Positions 15,015-22,602 of a DNA stretch of 40,825 bases are shown piece after piece (position 1 is the first letter of the stretch; every line of letters starts with the position of its first letter). Under the pieces are notes generated by a model. The model saw only the letters and a program-made list of their open reading frames with translations, did no database searches and was not told where the DNA came from. A program made the position numbers and the translations under genes. Source of the DNA: UBA877 sp034436335 (GTDB lineage: Bacteria; Chloroflexota; Anaerolineae; Anaerolineales; Villigracilaceae); assembly GCA_034436335.1 (NCBI GenBank), contig DAOTVO010000014.1, forward strand, positions 1 through 40,825, given 5' to 3'.

Positions 15015-16628
15015 CTATGGAGGCGATGCGGTTATATCATTGACGTAGTCAATGGTGCCGCTGCAAACAGGGGTGAAGTGGGTCGAAACATGCGCCCAAT
15101 CCAGCGGTTCCCCGTACCTGGCCGTGGCGTCAACCGCCAGGCCGAGGCAGCCCGGCCCGGCGTTGTAATTGACCAGCGTGAAGCGCCACAGGTCCTCGTA
15201 AGAAGGCGCCGGGTTTGGGTTGGGATAATTGAGGTCGAGCACCATGCCCGCCTGAGAACAATTTGCCAACAAAGTCTCGGCGAAGATTTTTATGCTGGAT
15301 TCTGCCTCTGCCAGGTTGATACCGAGCGGGCAATCGGCGCAAAAGGCATCCACACTTTGAACGAGCGCCGCACGCAGACGGGCGCGCTGCTCTTCCTCCA
15401 GATGAGCATAGCCCCGGCGGCAAGCGGATTCCTCCAGCACAGAGGGACAGAATTGCTCGAAGAAGGGCCGGTTCCAGAGCAGGGCAGTATCGGCGCCGTT
15501 TTCGGTTAATTGGCCGAGGCCGGCCTCGGGACGCTGAGGCGTGATCCCCGGCCAGAACTGGCTTTCGCGGCTGAAGATGTTCTTGAGCAATTGCGCCGGG
15601 ATGCCGGCCTGCTGCGCGGCGGCAAAAATCAACCCATCGAAGCGGTTTTGCCACTCATTGACAGCAGAACGGGAAGTCTCCAAGCCGCAAGCGCTGGCGT
15701 AACCGTTTTCCAGCAGACCGCCATCCGGGCATGTGCTGGCATCTACCGCACCGCTGCGGATTAAATTCCCCGCCAGATACTCATAGGGAATGCTCGTAGC
15801 CAGTTCAGCGGGCGTATCAGGGCTGGACAACCAGCCGGTCAGCCCACCGACAGGCGGGAACTGATTCCAGGTCAGAGCACAGGGGGCCATCGGTGCGCCG
15901 CGCCATTGAGAACTGAGTACATCCACATACCAGGATTTATCTGCCAGCAGGCCACTTTTCCGGACGCGCACGCGCGCTTGGAAAACCTGACTGCTGTCGC
16001 CATAACTCGAATACGCCCAGAACTTTATCTGCAAGCCATCCTCGTCCGTGGGAGCCAAGTCCACCTGGCAGGCGGGAGTGCAGACAAATGGCTTCCCGTC
16101 AATCTGGCCTTCCAGACGCAAAATCGAATACCCCGCCAGCGGCTCTTCACCGGTCAGAATCAAAGTCGGCAGATTGGTGCAGCGGTGCGAGGAAGCATAG
16201 GGAATACAGCCATCCAAACTCACCCATACCACCGGCGGAGGAAGCACATGCGCGGCAGGGCGGGTCGCCGTCTCGGCCGTGACGAAGTGCAGGTAGTAAC
16301 CCGAACAATTTTGAGAGTCCGAGGAGGATGCGGCACAGGGCTGGGTGGCAATCCATTTATCGTACAGGGACTGTCCGCAGTCGGCATAGATTTCTGCGCC
16401 GCTAGGCAGTCCCTCGTGTTCGATTTCGACCTGGCAGGCGGCCTGACTGCCCGACCAGGGGACCAGCCACCAGATGTAGCGGGTGTAATTCTCATCCACT
16501 ACGGCGTAACGGTCCGGCCCCGGAGGCGGAGGGTCGGCGGCCAAAGCGTCCCGGCGCAAGGTAAGACCTGCCGAAATTATCAAGGAAAGGGTAAGGACAA
16601 ACAATGCGGGTCGGGAGAGAATGCGCAT
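15015..16628 (-). CDS. Secreted lytic-transglycosylase-like protein
   Basis: The 537 residues start with a signal peptide (MRILSRPALFVLTLSLIISAG). The N-terminal part (~35-240) is cysteine-rich and beta-like, with LAGYSILRLEGQIDGKPFVC and FWAYSSYGDSS, and is paralogous to the protein at 1-787. Residues ~335-500 look like an SLT/lysozyme fold: AAQQAGIPAQLLKNIFSRES with candidate catalytic E355, then EAGLGQLTENGAD (368-380) and VNYNAGPGCLG near 490. These match the ES, GLMQ and NY/AYNAG motifs of lytic transglycosylases in degenerate form. It probably cuts peptidoglycan glycan strands, perhaps at a localised surface structure. Loss of some consensus residues means activity is inferred. Confidence 0.75.
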   Translation of the reverse strand: MRILSRPALFVLTLSLIISAGLTLRRDALAADPPPPGPDRYAVVDENYTRYIWWLVPWSGSQAACQVEIEHEGLPSGAEIYADCGQSLYDKWIATQPCAASSSDSQNCSGYYLHFVTAETATRPAAHVLPPPVVWVSLDGCIPYASSHRCTNLPTLILTGEEPLAGYSILRLEGQIDGKPFVCTPACQVDLAPTDEDGLQIKFWAYSSYGDSSQVFQARVRVRKSGLLADKSWYVDVLSSQWRGAPMAPCALTWNQFPPVGGLTGWLSSPDTPAELATSIPYEYLAGNLIRSGAVDASTCPDGGLLENGYASACGLETSRSAVNEWQNRFDGLIFAAAQQAGIPAQLLKNIFSRESQFWPGITPQRPEAGLGQLTENGADTALLWNRPFFEQFCPSVLEESACRRGYAHLEEEQRARLRAALVQSVDAFCADCPLGINLAEAESSIKIFAETLLANCSQAGMVLDLNYPNPNPAPSYEDLWRFTLVNYNAGPGCLGLAVDATARYGEPLDWAHVSTHFTPVCSGTIDYVNDITASPP

Positions 16629-16633
16629 GGTGG

Positions 16634-16668
16634 GGAAAATAAAAGTCCGCTTCAGATTATAGCGGACT
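16634..16668 (-). terminator. Terminator closing the ccm operon
   Basis: AGTCCGCT (16644-16651) and AGCGGACT (16661-16668) form a perfect 8-bp stem with a 9-nt loop. On the minus strand it is followed by TTTATTTT. It lies directly after the ccmD-like gene and before the transglycosylase-like gene. Confidence 0.85.
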
Positions 16669-16681
16669 CTTGGGGTTTGGG

Positions 16682-16831
16682 CTATTTCTCGTCGTTCTCT
16701 TGCAAGATTTGGAGGTCGCGCTGAAGGGCCTTCCAGCGCGTCAGCAAACTGATGATATAAAGCGCCAGGATAACAAAAATAACGGCGTAACCGGCGATCA
16801 TATAACTGATGGAAACGTTATAAGGAAGCAT
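16682..16831 (-). CDS. ccmD: CcmD-like small membrane protein
   Basis: A 49-residue ORF, MLPYNVSISYMIAGYAVIFV then a second hydrophobic stretch and a charged tail LQRDLQILQENDEK, starts nine bases after the ccmC stop. One membrane helix (~9-29) is followed by the basic RWKALQRDL segment. This layout and position match CcmD, the tiny protein that helps release holo-CcmE from the CcmABC complex. CcmD sequences are poorly conserved, so position in the operon is the main evidence. It is the last gene before the terminator. Confidence 0.75.
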   Translation of the reverse strand: MLPYNVSISYMIAGYAVIFVILALYIISLLTRWKALQRDLQILQENDEK

Positions 16832-16840
16832 TTTGAACCT

Positions 16841-17539
16841 CTATTCGCTTGTTTTCATTCTCAACTCTTCCACCTGCGCCGCCAGGCGGCCAATGCGGAT
16901 GCGAATCCACAGCAGCGTGATAAAGATGACCGAGAAAGAAATCAGGCTGAAGAACATGGTGAACAACATCGGCGGGGTCATGCCAAAGCCGCCTTGAGCC
17001 GCATTGCTTTGCGCCCCGATGATGGCCGGGTGGATGGTCTGCCACAGACGAATGGAGAGAAAGGTCACCGGCACGCTCAAGCCGCCGATGAGGGTGTAGA
17101 CGGCTCCAAAGCGGGCGCGCCGCTCCGGGTCTTCGATGCCCTGGCGGAGCATCAGGTAGGCCACATAAATCATCTCCAGGATGGCAGCGGTCGTCAGGCG
17201 GGCGTCCCACGTCCACCACGTTCCCCAGGTGGGACGCGCCCAGATGGAACCGCTAACAATGGCTATCAGGAAGAAGACCAGACTGATTTCCACCGCCGCG
17301 ACTTCAACGATATCCCATTTCAGGTCTTTCTTGACCAGGTAAAGGATACCCGCTCCGGCCGCGGCCAGAAAACCGAGCATGCCCACCCAGGCAGTGGCGA
17401 TGTGAAAGTAGAAAATCTTTTGGACATAGTTCATTACCGCTTCGAGCGGGGCATAGATAAAGATGACGCTCAACGAGGCGAGAAAGAGTAGAACAGACAG
17501 GAGGATAAGGAACGTAAGCATTTTCGGTTGAGAGGACAT
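16841..17539 (-). CDS. ccmC: Haem-handling protein CcmC
   Basis: I start at the ATG at 17539 (MSSQPKMLTF), which has a GGAG ribosome site five bases upstream; the frame is open 40 codons further but those are encoded by low-complexity spacer. The resulting 232 residues have about six membrane helices, the tryptophan-rich haem-binding motif WGTWWTWDARLT (105-116), and flanking histidines H46 and H170 that would ligate haem. CcmC loads haem onto CcmE with the help of CcmAB and CcmD. Its length and WWD motif are standard. Confidence 0.95.
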   Translation of the reverse strand: MSSQPKMLTFLILLSVLLFLASLSVIFIYAPLEAVMNYVQKIFYFHIATAWVGMLGFLAAAGAGILYLVKKDLKWDIVEVAAVEISLVFFLIAIVSGSIWARPTWGTWWTWDARLTTAAILEMIYVAYLMLRQGIEDPERRARFGAVYTLIGGLSVPVTFLSIRLWQTIHPAIIGAQSNAAQGGFGMTPPMLFTMFFSLISFSVIFITLLWIRIRIGRLAAQVEELRMKTSE

Positions 17540-17594
17540 AGGACTCCGCAAAAAGTAAAAAGTGAGAAGTAAGAACTGAGAAGTCAGGCGTGGA
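17540..17594. repeat. Low-complexity AAGTGAGAAGTAAG spacer
   Basis: The 55 bp between ccmB and ccmC contain AAAAAGT, AAAAAGTGAGAAGT and AAGAACTGAGAAGT units. It is another simple repeat style confined to gene gaps. It would break up an otherwise tightly packed operon. Confidence 0.6.
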
Positions 17595-18329
17595 TTATTC
17601 CTCGACGACAAAATCGAAGACCATGTAGGCTGCGGCAAGGAAGATGACATCGTAGCCAATCAACAAATTGAGCCAGGGCAGGATGTAGGGCGCTTCCAGC
17701 CCCTGCAAGAACGCGCCGCTGGCGCGGACAGCGGCCAGCAGAAGCGGAACGATGACCGGGAAGAGCAAAATCGGCAGAAGCATGTCCCGCATGCGGGTCT
17801 GAACAGCCATGCTGGCAAGAAGCGTCCCAACGGCCACATATCCCACTGAGCCAAGCAGAATGACCAGGAGAAGGCCGGGGATGAAGAGATTGATGTTGTA
17901 GAGAAAACTGTACACCGGCAGGACAATCGACTCAACAATCAGCATGAAAGCCAGGTTGCCGAGCATCTTGCCCAAAAAGATGGCCGAGCGGTCTACCGGC
18001 GCGAGCAGAAGGCCGTCGAGACAGCCGCGGTCTTTTTCCGCCGCCATCGAACGGTTCAGGCCGAGCGTACCGGCAAAGGCGAAGATAACCCACAACACGC
18101 CGGGCGTGACCGTCGGCCGCAAATGGGGGGCCAATTCGATGGCAAAGTTAAAAATCAAGATGACCAGCAGGGCAAAGATGAGCATCGCCGAGAGCAGTTC
18201 ACGCGAGCGCAATTCGGCGGTCAGGTCTTTCCAAAAAATAGCCTCGATGACGCGCCAAAACCGCCCCAAACCCGGCCGCGGGCGGCGGGGGAAAGACGTT
18301 GGGGAAAAATCGAACGGTCTGTTCGCCAT
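17595..18329 (-). CDS. ccmB: Haem exporter membrane subunit CcmB
   Basis: The 244-residue membrane protein has about six helices (for example LLSAMLIFALLVILIFNFAI, LWVIFAFAGTLGLNRSMAAE) and the typical CcmB stretch EKDRGCLDGLLLAPVDRSAIFLGKMLGN. It pairs with CcmA as the permease of an ABC-type complex whose ATP hydrolysis drives release of haem-loaded CcmE. It starts two bases after the ccmA stop, so translational coupling is likely. The first ~25 residues are polar and Arg/Pro-rich. Confidence 0.93.
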   Translation of the reverse strand: MANRPFDFSPTSFPRRPRPGLGRFWRVIEAIFWKDLTAELRSRELLSAMLIFALLVILIFNFAIELAPHLRPTVTPGVLWVIFAFAGTLGLNRSMAAEKDRGCLDGLLLAPVDRSAIFLGKMLGNLAFMLIVESIVLPVYSFLYNINLFIPGLLLVILLGSVGYVAVGTLLASMAVQTRMRDMLLPILLFPVIVPLLLAAVRASGAFLQGLEAPYILPWLNLLIGYDVIFLAAAYMVFDFVVEE

Positions 18330-18331
18330 CG

Positions 18332-19036
18332 TCAGGATGCGAGCGCCTGCCGGTAGAAATCGAGGAGATTGCCCTTGAGTTTGCTGTGCCTTGCCGAGTC
18401 AACAATCACGCCACGCGAGAGGATATCGAAGCGGGAGGCCAGAGTTTCGACCCGCTCCAGGTCGTGGGAGGCCAGCACCACCGTCTGGCCGCGGTCGGCT
18501 ACCTGGCGCAAGACGCTGTCGAGCATGTCGCAGGCGTCCTGGTCGAGACCGGTGTGCGGTTCATCAAAAAGAAGCACCTCTGGGCCGTGCAGGATGGCGC
18601 GTCCGATAGCCAGGCGTTGCTGCATGCCGCGCGAGAACGTGCGCACCAGGTCGCGGCGGCGGGGAAGCAGACCAACCAGTTCAAGGACGGAGTCAATCCG
18701 GTTGTCGAGGTCGTCCAGTTCGTACATCCGGCCGTAGAAGCGCAGGTTTTCCTCGGCGGTCAGGTCGGCGTAGAGGAGCGGTTGATGCGTCACCACTCCC
18801 AGCCGCACGCGGACGGCCGCCGCCTCGGACGGCAGACGATAACCCGCCACACGCACTTCGCCAGCCGTCGGGCGGGAGAGCGAGGCCAGGATGCGCAGGA
18901 AGGTGGTTTTCCCTGCGCCGTTTGGGCCAAGCAGGGCCACGAATTCGCCTCGCTCAACGCGAAAATCCAGGCCGCGCAGAACTTTCTTGGCGCCAAAAAG
19001 TTTGACCAGTTTGCGGACTTCAATCACGGCGGTCAT
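18332..19036 (-). CDS. ccmA: ABC ATPase CcmA
   Basis: The nucleotide-binding subunit has Walker A GPNGAGKTT (~37-45), the signature FSRGMQQRL, Walker B VLLFDEPHTGLD and the switch histidine in VVLASHDLERVE. I use the ATG at 19036 (MTAVIEVRK); a TTG four codons upstream is also possible, and neither has an ideally spaced ribosome site. The 234-residue length is normal. It lies 15 bp after the dihaem cytochrome gene and 2 bp before ccmB, which supports CcmA rather than a generic ABC exporter. Confidence 0.93.
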   Translation of the reverse strand: MTAVIEVRKLVKLFGAKKVLRGLDFRVERGEFVALLGPNGAGKTTFLRILASLSRPTAGEVRVAGYRLPSEAAAVRVRLGVVTHQPLLYADLTAEENLRFYGRMYELDDLDNRIDSVLELVGLLPRRRDLVRTFSRGMQQRLAIGRAILHGPEVLLFDEPHTGLDQDACDMLDSVLRQVADRGQTVVLASHDLERVETLASRFDILSRGVIVDSARHSKLKGNLLDFYRQALAS

Positions 19037-19051
19037 CTGGACGTGCAAACC

Positions 19052-20920
19052 TCACAGAAGACGCTTGAGTCTTTCTTTCAATTCGGCGCGGCGCTTCTCG
19101 TAGACTTCACGGGTCATTTCGCCGCGGCGGAACTTCTCATCGAGAGAGATGATGGCATCGGTGATAGCGTCGGGGTCATCGCCAAACGCATCCTCTTCTG
19201 GTTTGTCCGTTTCATCTTCCTCTTCGTCTTCTTTTTCCGCGCCCTGACGCGCCCGGTCGCGGAAGTAGAGCACAACGCCCAGGATGACGAACATCACGCC
19301 CAGCGCGCCGACGCCGATAATCAGGCCTGTGTTCTGAGCGAGAGAGGAGGTCTGCGCGCCGGAAGGAGCGGAAACGGTGAATGCCAATTGCCCAAGCGGC
19401 AGGTTGGTGGCCTGATAGATGTGATACATCTTCCCGTTGAAGTCCTGCGCGCCGGCGTCAGTCAATTGCTCGCCCTTGAAACTTGCGCCTTCTTCCATAA
19501 ACAGGCTGACCGAGGTGACCGGTAGGAGAATCTCCTGCGAGAAATTTAGGCGGCGGTCATAGGGGAGAGAGAACGAAGCGATGATGCCGTACTGACCGGT
19601 CTCAACCGGCAGCAGGGCCACTCCCCGCTCGGCCGGATAGAACGGCGCGCCGCCGCTGTTGGGGCGCAGGGAAATATCGAAAGCGCCCTCGGGCAACTGG
19701 ATAAACGCGATGGAAGTTCCATCCGTCTCTAGAATCACCGTCTGGTCGGTGGTGTTGCTCAAGATGAACAATTCATCCACCCGTACCATCCCCGGCGTGT
19801 AGAAATCCAGCGCGATGTGCAGGATATCCTGAGTCAGCATCTTCCAGTCGGTGGTGGATTCGTACACCGTTACAGGCAGTAAAGCAGAGGCCAGGCCGTC
19901 TGTGTAGGAACCGGATTGAGAATAATAGGTCACGCCCTGATAATCCACCGTCACCCAATATAGCCAGGCCGGGTCTGCCGGAACGTTCTCGAAACGGTAC
20001 GAGCCGTCGGCGCTGTTCTGGCTGAACGAGTTCATGACCTGATGAGCGTCCAGGTCGTACAGGACCAGATTGACGGTCAGGTCATCCGGAACGGAGGCGC
20101 CCGCGGGGAAAGTCACCGCGCCCTCCACTGTGAACGTCGCGCCGGTAGCCGTCAGCGTGGGCTGCGCTTCAGGGGTCGAGACCGGCGTCCCGGTCCCGGC
20201 CGCTTCGGAGGCCGCGGTGGGGGTGGCGGTCGGTTCCGGCGTCGGCGTCGGCAGGGGGGACATGTCGAAGGAAAGTGTCCGCAGGTACGCTGTCAGCGCC
20301 CACAAGTCATCTTCGGAGAGTTGAGCGCCAAAGCCGGGCATTTGGCCTTTGCCGGTGGAAATTGCCCGGTAAAGGGAGGCGGCACTCATTTGCGCCATGT
20401 ATTCCTGGTTGGCAAAGTCAATCGCCGCGCCGACTCCGCCGGGCTGGTGACATTCAGCGCAATGAGTTGTGTAGAGGGTCGCGCCGCGCTCGATTTCCTG
20501 CGGTGTCGTGCCGAGCATGAAGGTGTAAGCCAGCACATCCCAGCGCTCAGCGGCGGGATGCGTGATGAATGGCGGCATGCCGCGCTGGAGATTGCCAATG
20601 GAAATGATTCGGTACCAGTCGGCGGGGACGGCCTGCCGGGAAATTTCGGCCAAACCGATGGCCGGGACGGCTACCGGCAAACTGCCCGCCATCGGGCCGT
20701 TGCCCAGACCCTCTTCGCCGTGACAGGGCGCGCAGTTGCCGGGGAAGACTTGCGCTCCGCGCGCCGGGGATGGCGGTTTGGCCGGATAGAGCAAACCGAC
20801 ATCCGGCAGCGGCGTGGGTGAGGCGTAGCCCGGCGGCGGGGTAACATCCTCCGCCAGAGAGAAGTTGCAGGCAGAGAGAATAATGACCACAACAAGGAGA
20901 AGAGCGAGGCGAAGTTTCAT
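19052..20920 (-). CDS. Membrane-anchored dihaem cytochrome c lipoprotein
   Basis: The 622 residues start with a lipoprotein signal (LSAC, C18). Two cytochrome c domains follow: CAPCH at 63-67 with candidate Met ligand M115 in GMPPF, and CAECH at 154-158 with M194 in GQMPGFG. A Pro/Thr-rich linker (~225-265) leads to a beta-sandwich region (~265-520). A membrane helix at ~531-553 and an acidic cytoplasmic tail come last, ending in a short SHOCT-like helix (LDEKFRRGEMTREVYEKRRAEL). It is doubly anchored, facing outside with a cytoplasmic tail, and probably carries electrons. Its place inside the ccm operon, between ccmI-like and ccmA, suggests it is made together with its own maturation system. 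I do not recognise a named family for the full architecture. Confidence 0.85.
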   Translation of the reverse strand: MKLRLALLLVVVIILSACNFSLAEDVTPPPGYASPTPLPDVGLLYPAKPPSPARGAQVFPGNCAPCHGEEGLGNGPMAGSLPVAVPAIGLAEISRQAVPADWYRIISIGNLQRGMPPFITHPAAERWDVLAYTFMLGTTPQEIERGATLYTTHCAECHQPGGVGAAIDFANQEYMAQMSAASLYRAISTGKGQMPGFGAQLSEDDLWALTAYLRTLSFDMSPLPTPTPEPTATPTAASEAAGTGTPVSTPEAQPTLTATGATFTVEGAVTFPAGASVPDDLTVNLVLYDLDAHQVMNSFSQNSADGSYRFENVPADPAWLYWVTVDYQGVTYYSQSGSYTDGLASALLPVTVYESTTDWKMLTQDILHIALDFYTPGMVRVDELFILSNTTDQTVILETDGTSIAFIQLPEGAFDISLRPNSGGAPFYPAERGVALLPVETGQYGIIASFSLPYDRRLNFSQEILLPVTSVSLFMEEGASFKGEQLTDAGAQDFNGKMYHIYQATNLPLGQLAFTVSAPSGAQTSSLAQNTGLIIGVGALGVMFVILGVVLYFRDRARQGAEKEDEEEDETDKPEEDAFGDDPDAITDAIISLDEKFRRGEMTREVYEKRRAELKERLKRLL

Positions 20921-20993
20921 GAGTATCCTTGCAAAAATTGAATTCTAACGATAATGGCGCCGATTGAAAATCTGTCCGCCGAAAACGCCGATC

Positions 20994-21041
20994 CTTCTCT
21001 CGAAAATCCGCATCTGCGTCATCTGCATAATCTACGGATGA
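20994..21041. repeat. GCAGATG-family intergenic repeat
   Basis: CATCTGCGTCATCTGCATAA flanked by ATCCG on the left and ACGGAT on the right resembles the elements at 2555-2611 and 5338-5424. It sits in the 126-bp gap between the ccmI-like and cytochrome genes. Confidence 0.55.
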
Positions 21042-21046
21042 TACTG

Positions 21047-21511
21047 TTATTTCAACGCCTGGCCGCAGTGCGAACAGAAACGGTCGGCGGCCAGCACCAC
21101 CTTGCCGCAGTGCGGACAAAACCCATCGGCTTTTTCGGCGCGCTCAGCGCGGCGGCGGGCAATGTGCTCTTCGATAACATCAACCTCGTCAGTCACGGGC
21201 TGGACGGCCTGAGGCTTGCGCCCGCCGCGGCGGGAGGCGTTGATTTCATCCAATTGGCGCATCACTTCCGCTCCCTGCCGGACGAGTTCTGCCCGCTGGA
21301 GCGGATATTCCTCCGCCGGGACTTTGCCGAGCGAGTAATCGAACTCCAGCTCGCGCAAAGCGTTGAGCAGGCGCTCCCGCTCAGCCAGCAGGTGGGAACG
21401 CGCCCGGTCATTGACCATAGAAGAGCGGTAGTTCCCCATCAGCGGTCGAGCCACAAACGCCGCCGCCAACAAAAAGACGCCCAGAGTAAGCAGAATAGCG
21501 GTGACTTCCAT
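21047..21511 (-). CDS. CcmI-like membrane protein with C-terminal zinc ribbon
   Basis: This 154-residue protein has one N-terminal membrane helix (~4-24) and then a helical segment, ERERLLNALRELEFDYSLGKVPAEEYPLQRAEL (44-76; ERERLLNALREL and FDYSLGKVPAEEY are the diagnostic parts). This matches the N-terminal region of CcmI/CycH cytochrome maturation proteins. In place of TPR repeats it ends in a double-CxxC zinc ribbon (C132, C135, C146, C149). It starts two bases after the thioredoxin gene stop, inside the ccm operon. A role as a shortened apocytochrome chaperone or operon-specific adaptor is inferred. Confidence 0.7.
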   Translation of the reverse strand: MEVTAILLTLGVFLLAAAFVARPLMGNYRSSMVNDRARSHLLAERERLLNALRELEFDYSLGKVPAEEYPLQRAELVRQGAEVMRQLDEINASRRGGRKPQAVQPVTDEVDVIEEHIARRRAERAEKADGFCPHCGKVVLAADRFCSHCGQALK

Positions 21512-21513
21512 TC

Positions 21514-22089
21514 CTATCCTCCGGCCAAAAGCCTCTCGATGACCGCTTGTATTTCTTCCACCGAGCCAAAGGGGCCAATCTTGACATATTGCAGAATCCC
21601 CTGGCGGTCAATGAAATAAGTTTCGGGGACGCCCAGATTGCGATTGAACATGCGCGAGATGGCGGTTTCCATATCCGGGCCATTGGGGTAGGAAATGGCG
21701 AACTTCGCCAGGTAGGAGCGGGCATCCGGCTCGGTGTCCACGTAGTCCACACCCAGGAAGACCACCTTCCCGCCCGGCTGGTAGATTCGCCAGGCGGCTT
21801 CGAGGTCAGCGGCCTCGCTTTCGCAGGGCTTGCACCATGAGGCCCAAAAATTGACCACCACCACCTTGCCGCGCAGGTCGGATAATTTCACTTCCGGCTT
21901 TCCGTCGAACTCATAGCCTTTGTAAAGCGGCAGGGTGAAATCCGGCACTTGCGCGCCGATGACCAGCATCGGCTTTTGTGCCCGCATCAGGCCAACCGCT
22001 ATCAGCGCCAGCAGGCCGAGCAGGACGCCCCAGATGAGGAGTTGCGTCCGCAGGGAAACGCCTTTTTTGGAGGAGGGGGTATCGGGCAT
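21514..22089 (-). CDS. ccmG: Thioredoxin-like CcmG/DsbE
   Basis: The 191 residues have one N-terminal membrane anchor (~14-35) and an extracytoplasmic thioredoxin fold with the active site FWASWCKPCESE (C86, C89). The fold also has the DFTLPLYKGYEFDG and GVPETYFIDRQG segments (cis-Pro nearby). It keeps the CxxCH cysteines of apocytochromes reduced for haem attachment. It lies three bases after ccmH and two before the ccmI-like gene, so it is CcmG rather than a general ResA. A second TlpA-type protein is encoded at 26108. Confidence 0.92.
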   Translation of the reverse strand: MPDTPSSKKGVSLRTQLLIWGVLLGLLALIAVGLMRAQKPMLVIGAQVPDFTLPLYKGYEFDGKPEVKLSDLRGKVVVVNFWASWCKPCESEAADLEAAWRIYQPGGKVVFLGVDYVDTEPDARSYLAKFAISYPNGPDMETAISRMFNRNLGVPETYFIDRQGILQYVKIGPFGSVEEIQAVIERLLAGG

Positions 22090-22092
22090 GAA

Positions 22093-22602
22093 TCACTTCC
22101 GTTTCTTCAACTCGGCTTCGAAGCGCGCCGCGTACTCGTCTTCGGGCGGCGCGGCCGGGCCAGACCCGAGGCCTGCTTCCGTTTCCGATTCGGCTGCCAG
22201 CCGTTTCCAGGTCCGGAACGCCCGGAAGAGCAGATACACCCCGCCGAGGAAGGCCAGCGGCGGGACGATATAGACCAGCCAGTTGATTCCCTCGCGCGGC
22301 GGCTCGGAGAGGACGCGCGCTCCGTAGTTCTTGACAAAGTATTGCTGAATTTCCTGCTCTGTCTTGCCTTCCGCCAGCATCTGGCGAATCAATTCACGCC
22401 ATTGACGGCAGGCTTCCGTTGGGCAGACATCCAGAGGGGTGTTTTCGCACACCGGGCAGAAAAGTTTCTGCGCAATGGCATTGACTTCATCGTCCGAGGG
22501 CGTGGGCTGCTGGGCAAAAACAGCCTGCTGACGGGGCAGAGCCGCCAGAATCGAGAAGAAGAGGAGAGCCAGGAGAGCAAGAGAGAGAAGGCGGCGTTTC
22601 AT
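22093..22602 (-). CDS. ccmH: Cytochrome maturation protein CcmH
   Basis: I start at the ATG at 22602 (MKRRLLSLALLALLF), whose ATGA overlaps the ccmF stop codon, a sign of translational coupling. The 169 residues have a signal/anchor helix (1-30), the redox motif LFCPVCENTPLDVC with C49 and C52, and a C-terminal membrane helix (INWLVYIVPPLAFLGGVYLL). The LRCPVC motif of typical CcmH reads LFCPVC here. CcmH acts with CcmF and CcmG in reducing and holding apocytochrome c during ligation. Confidence 0.93.
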   Translation of the reverse strand: MKRRLLSLALLALLFFSILAALPRQQAVFAQQPTPSDDEVNAIAQKLFCPVCENTPLDVCPTEACRQWRELIRQMLAEGKTEQEIQQYFVKNYGARVLSEPPREGINWLVYIVPPLAFLGGVYLLFRAFRTWKRLAAESETEAGLGSGPAAPPEDEYAARFEAELKKRK

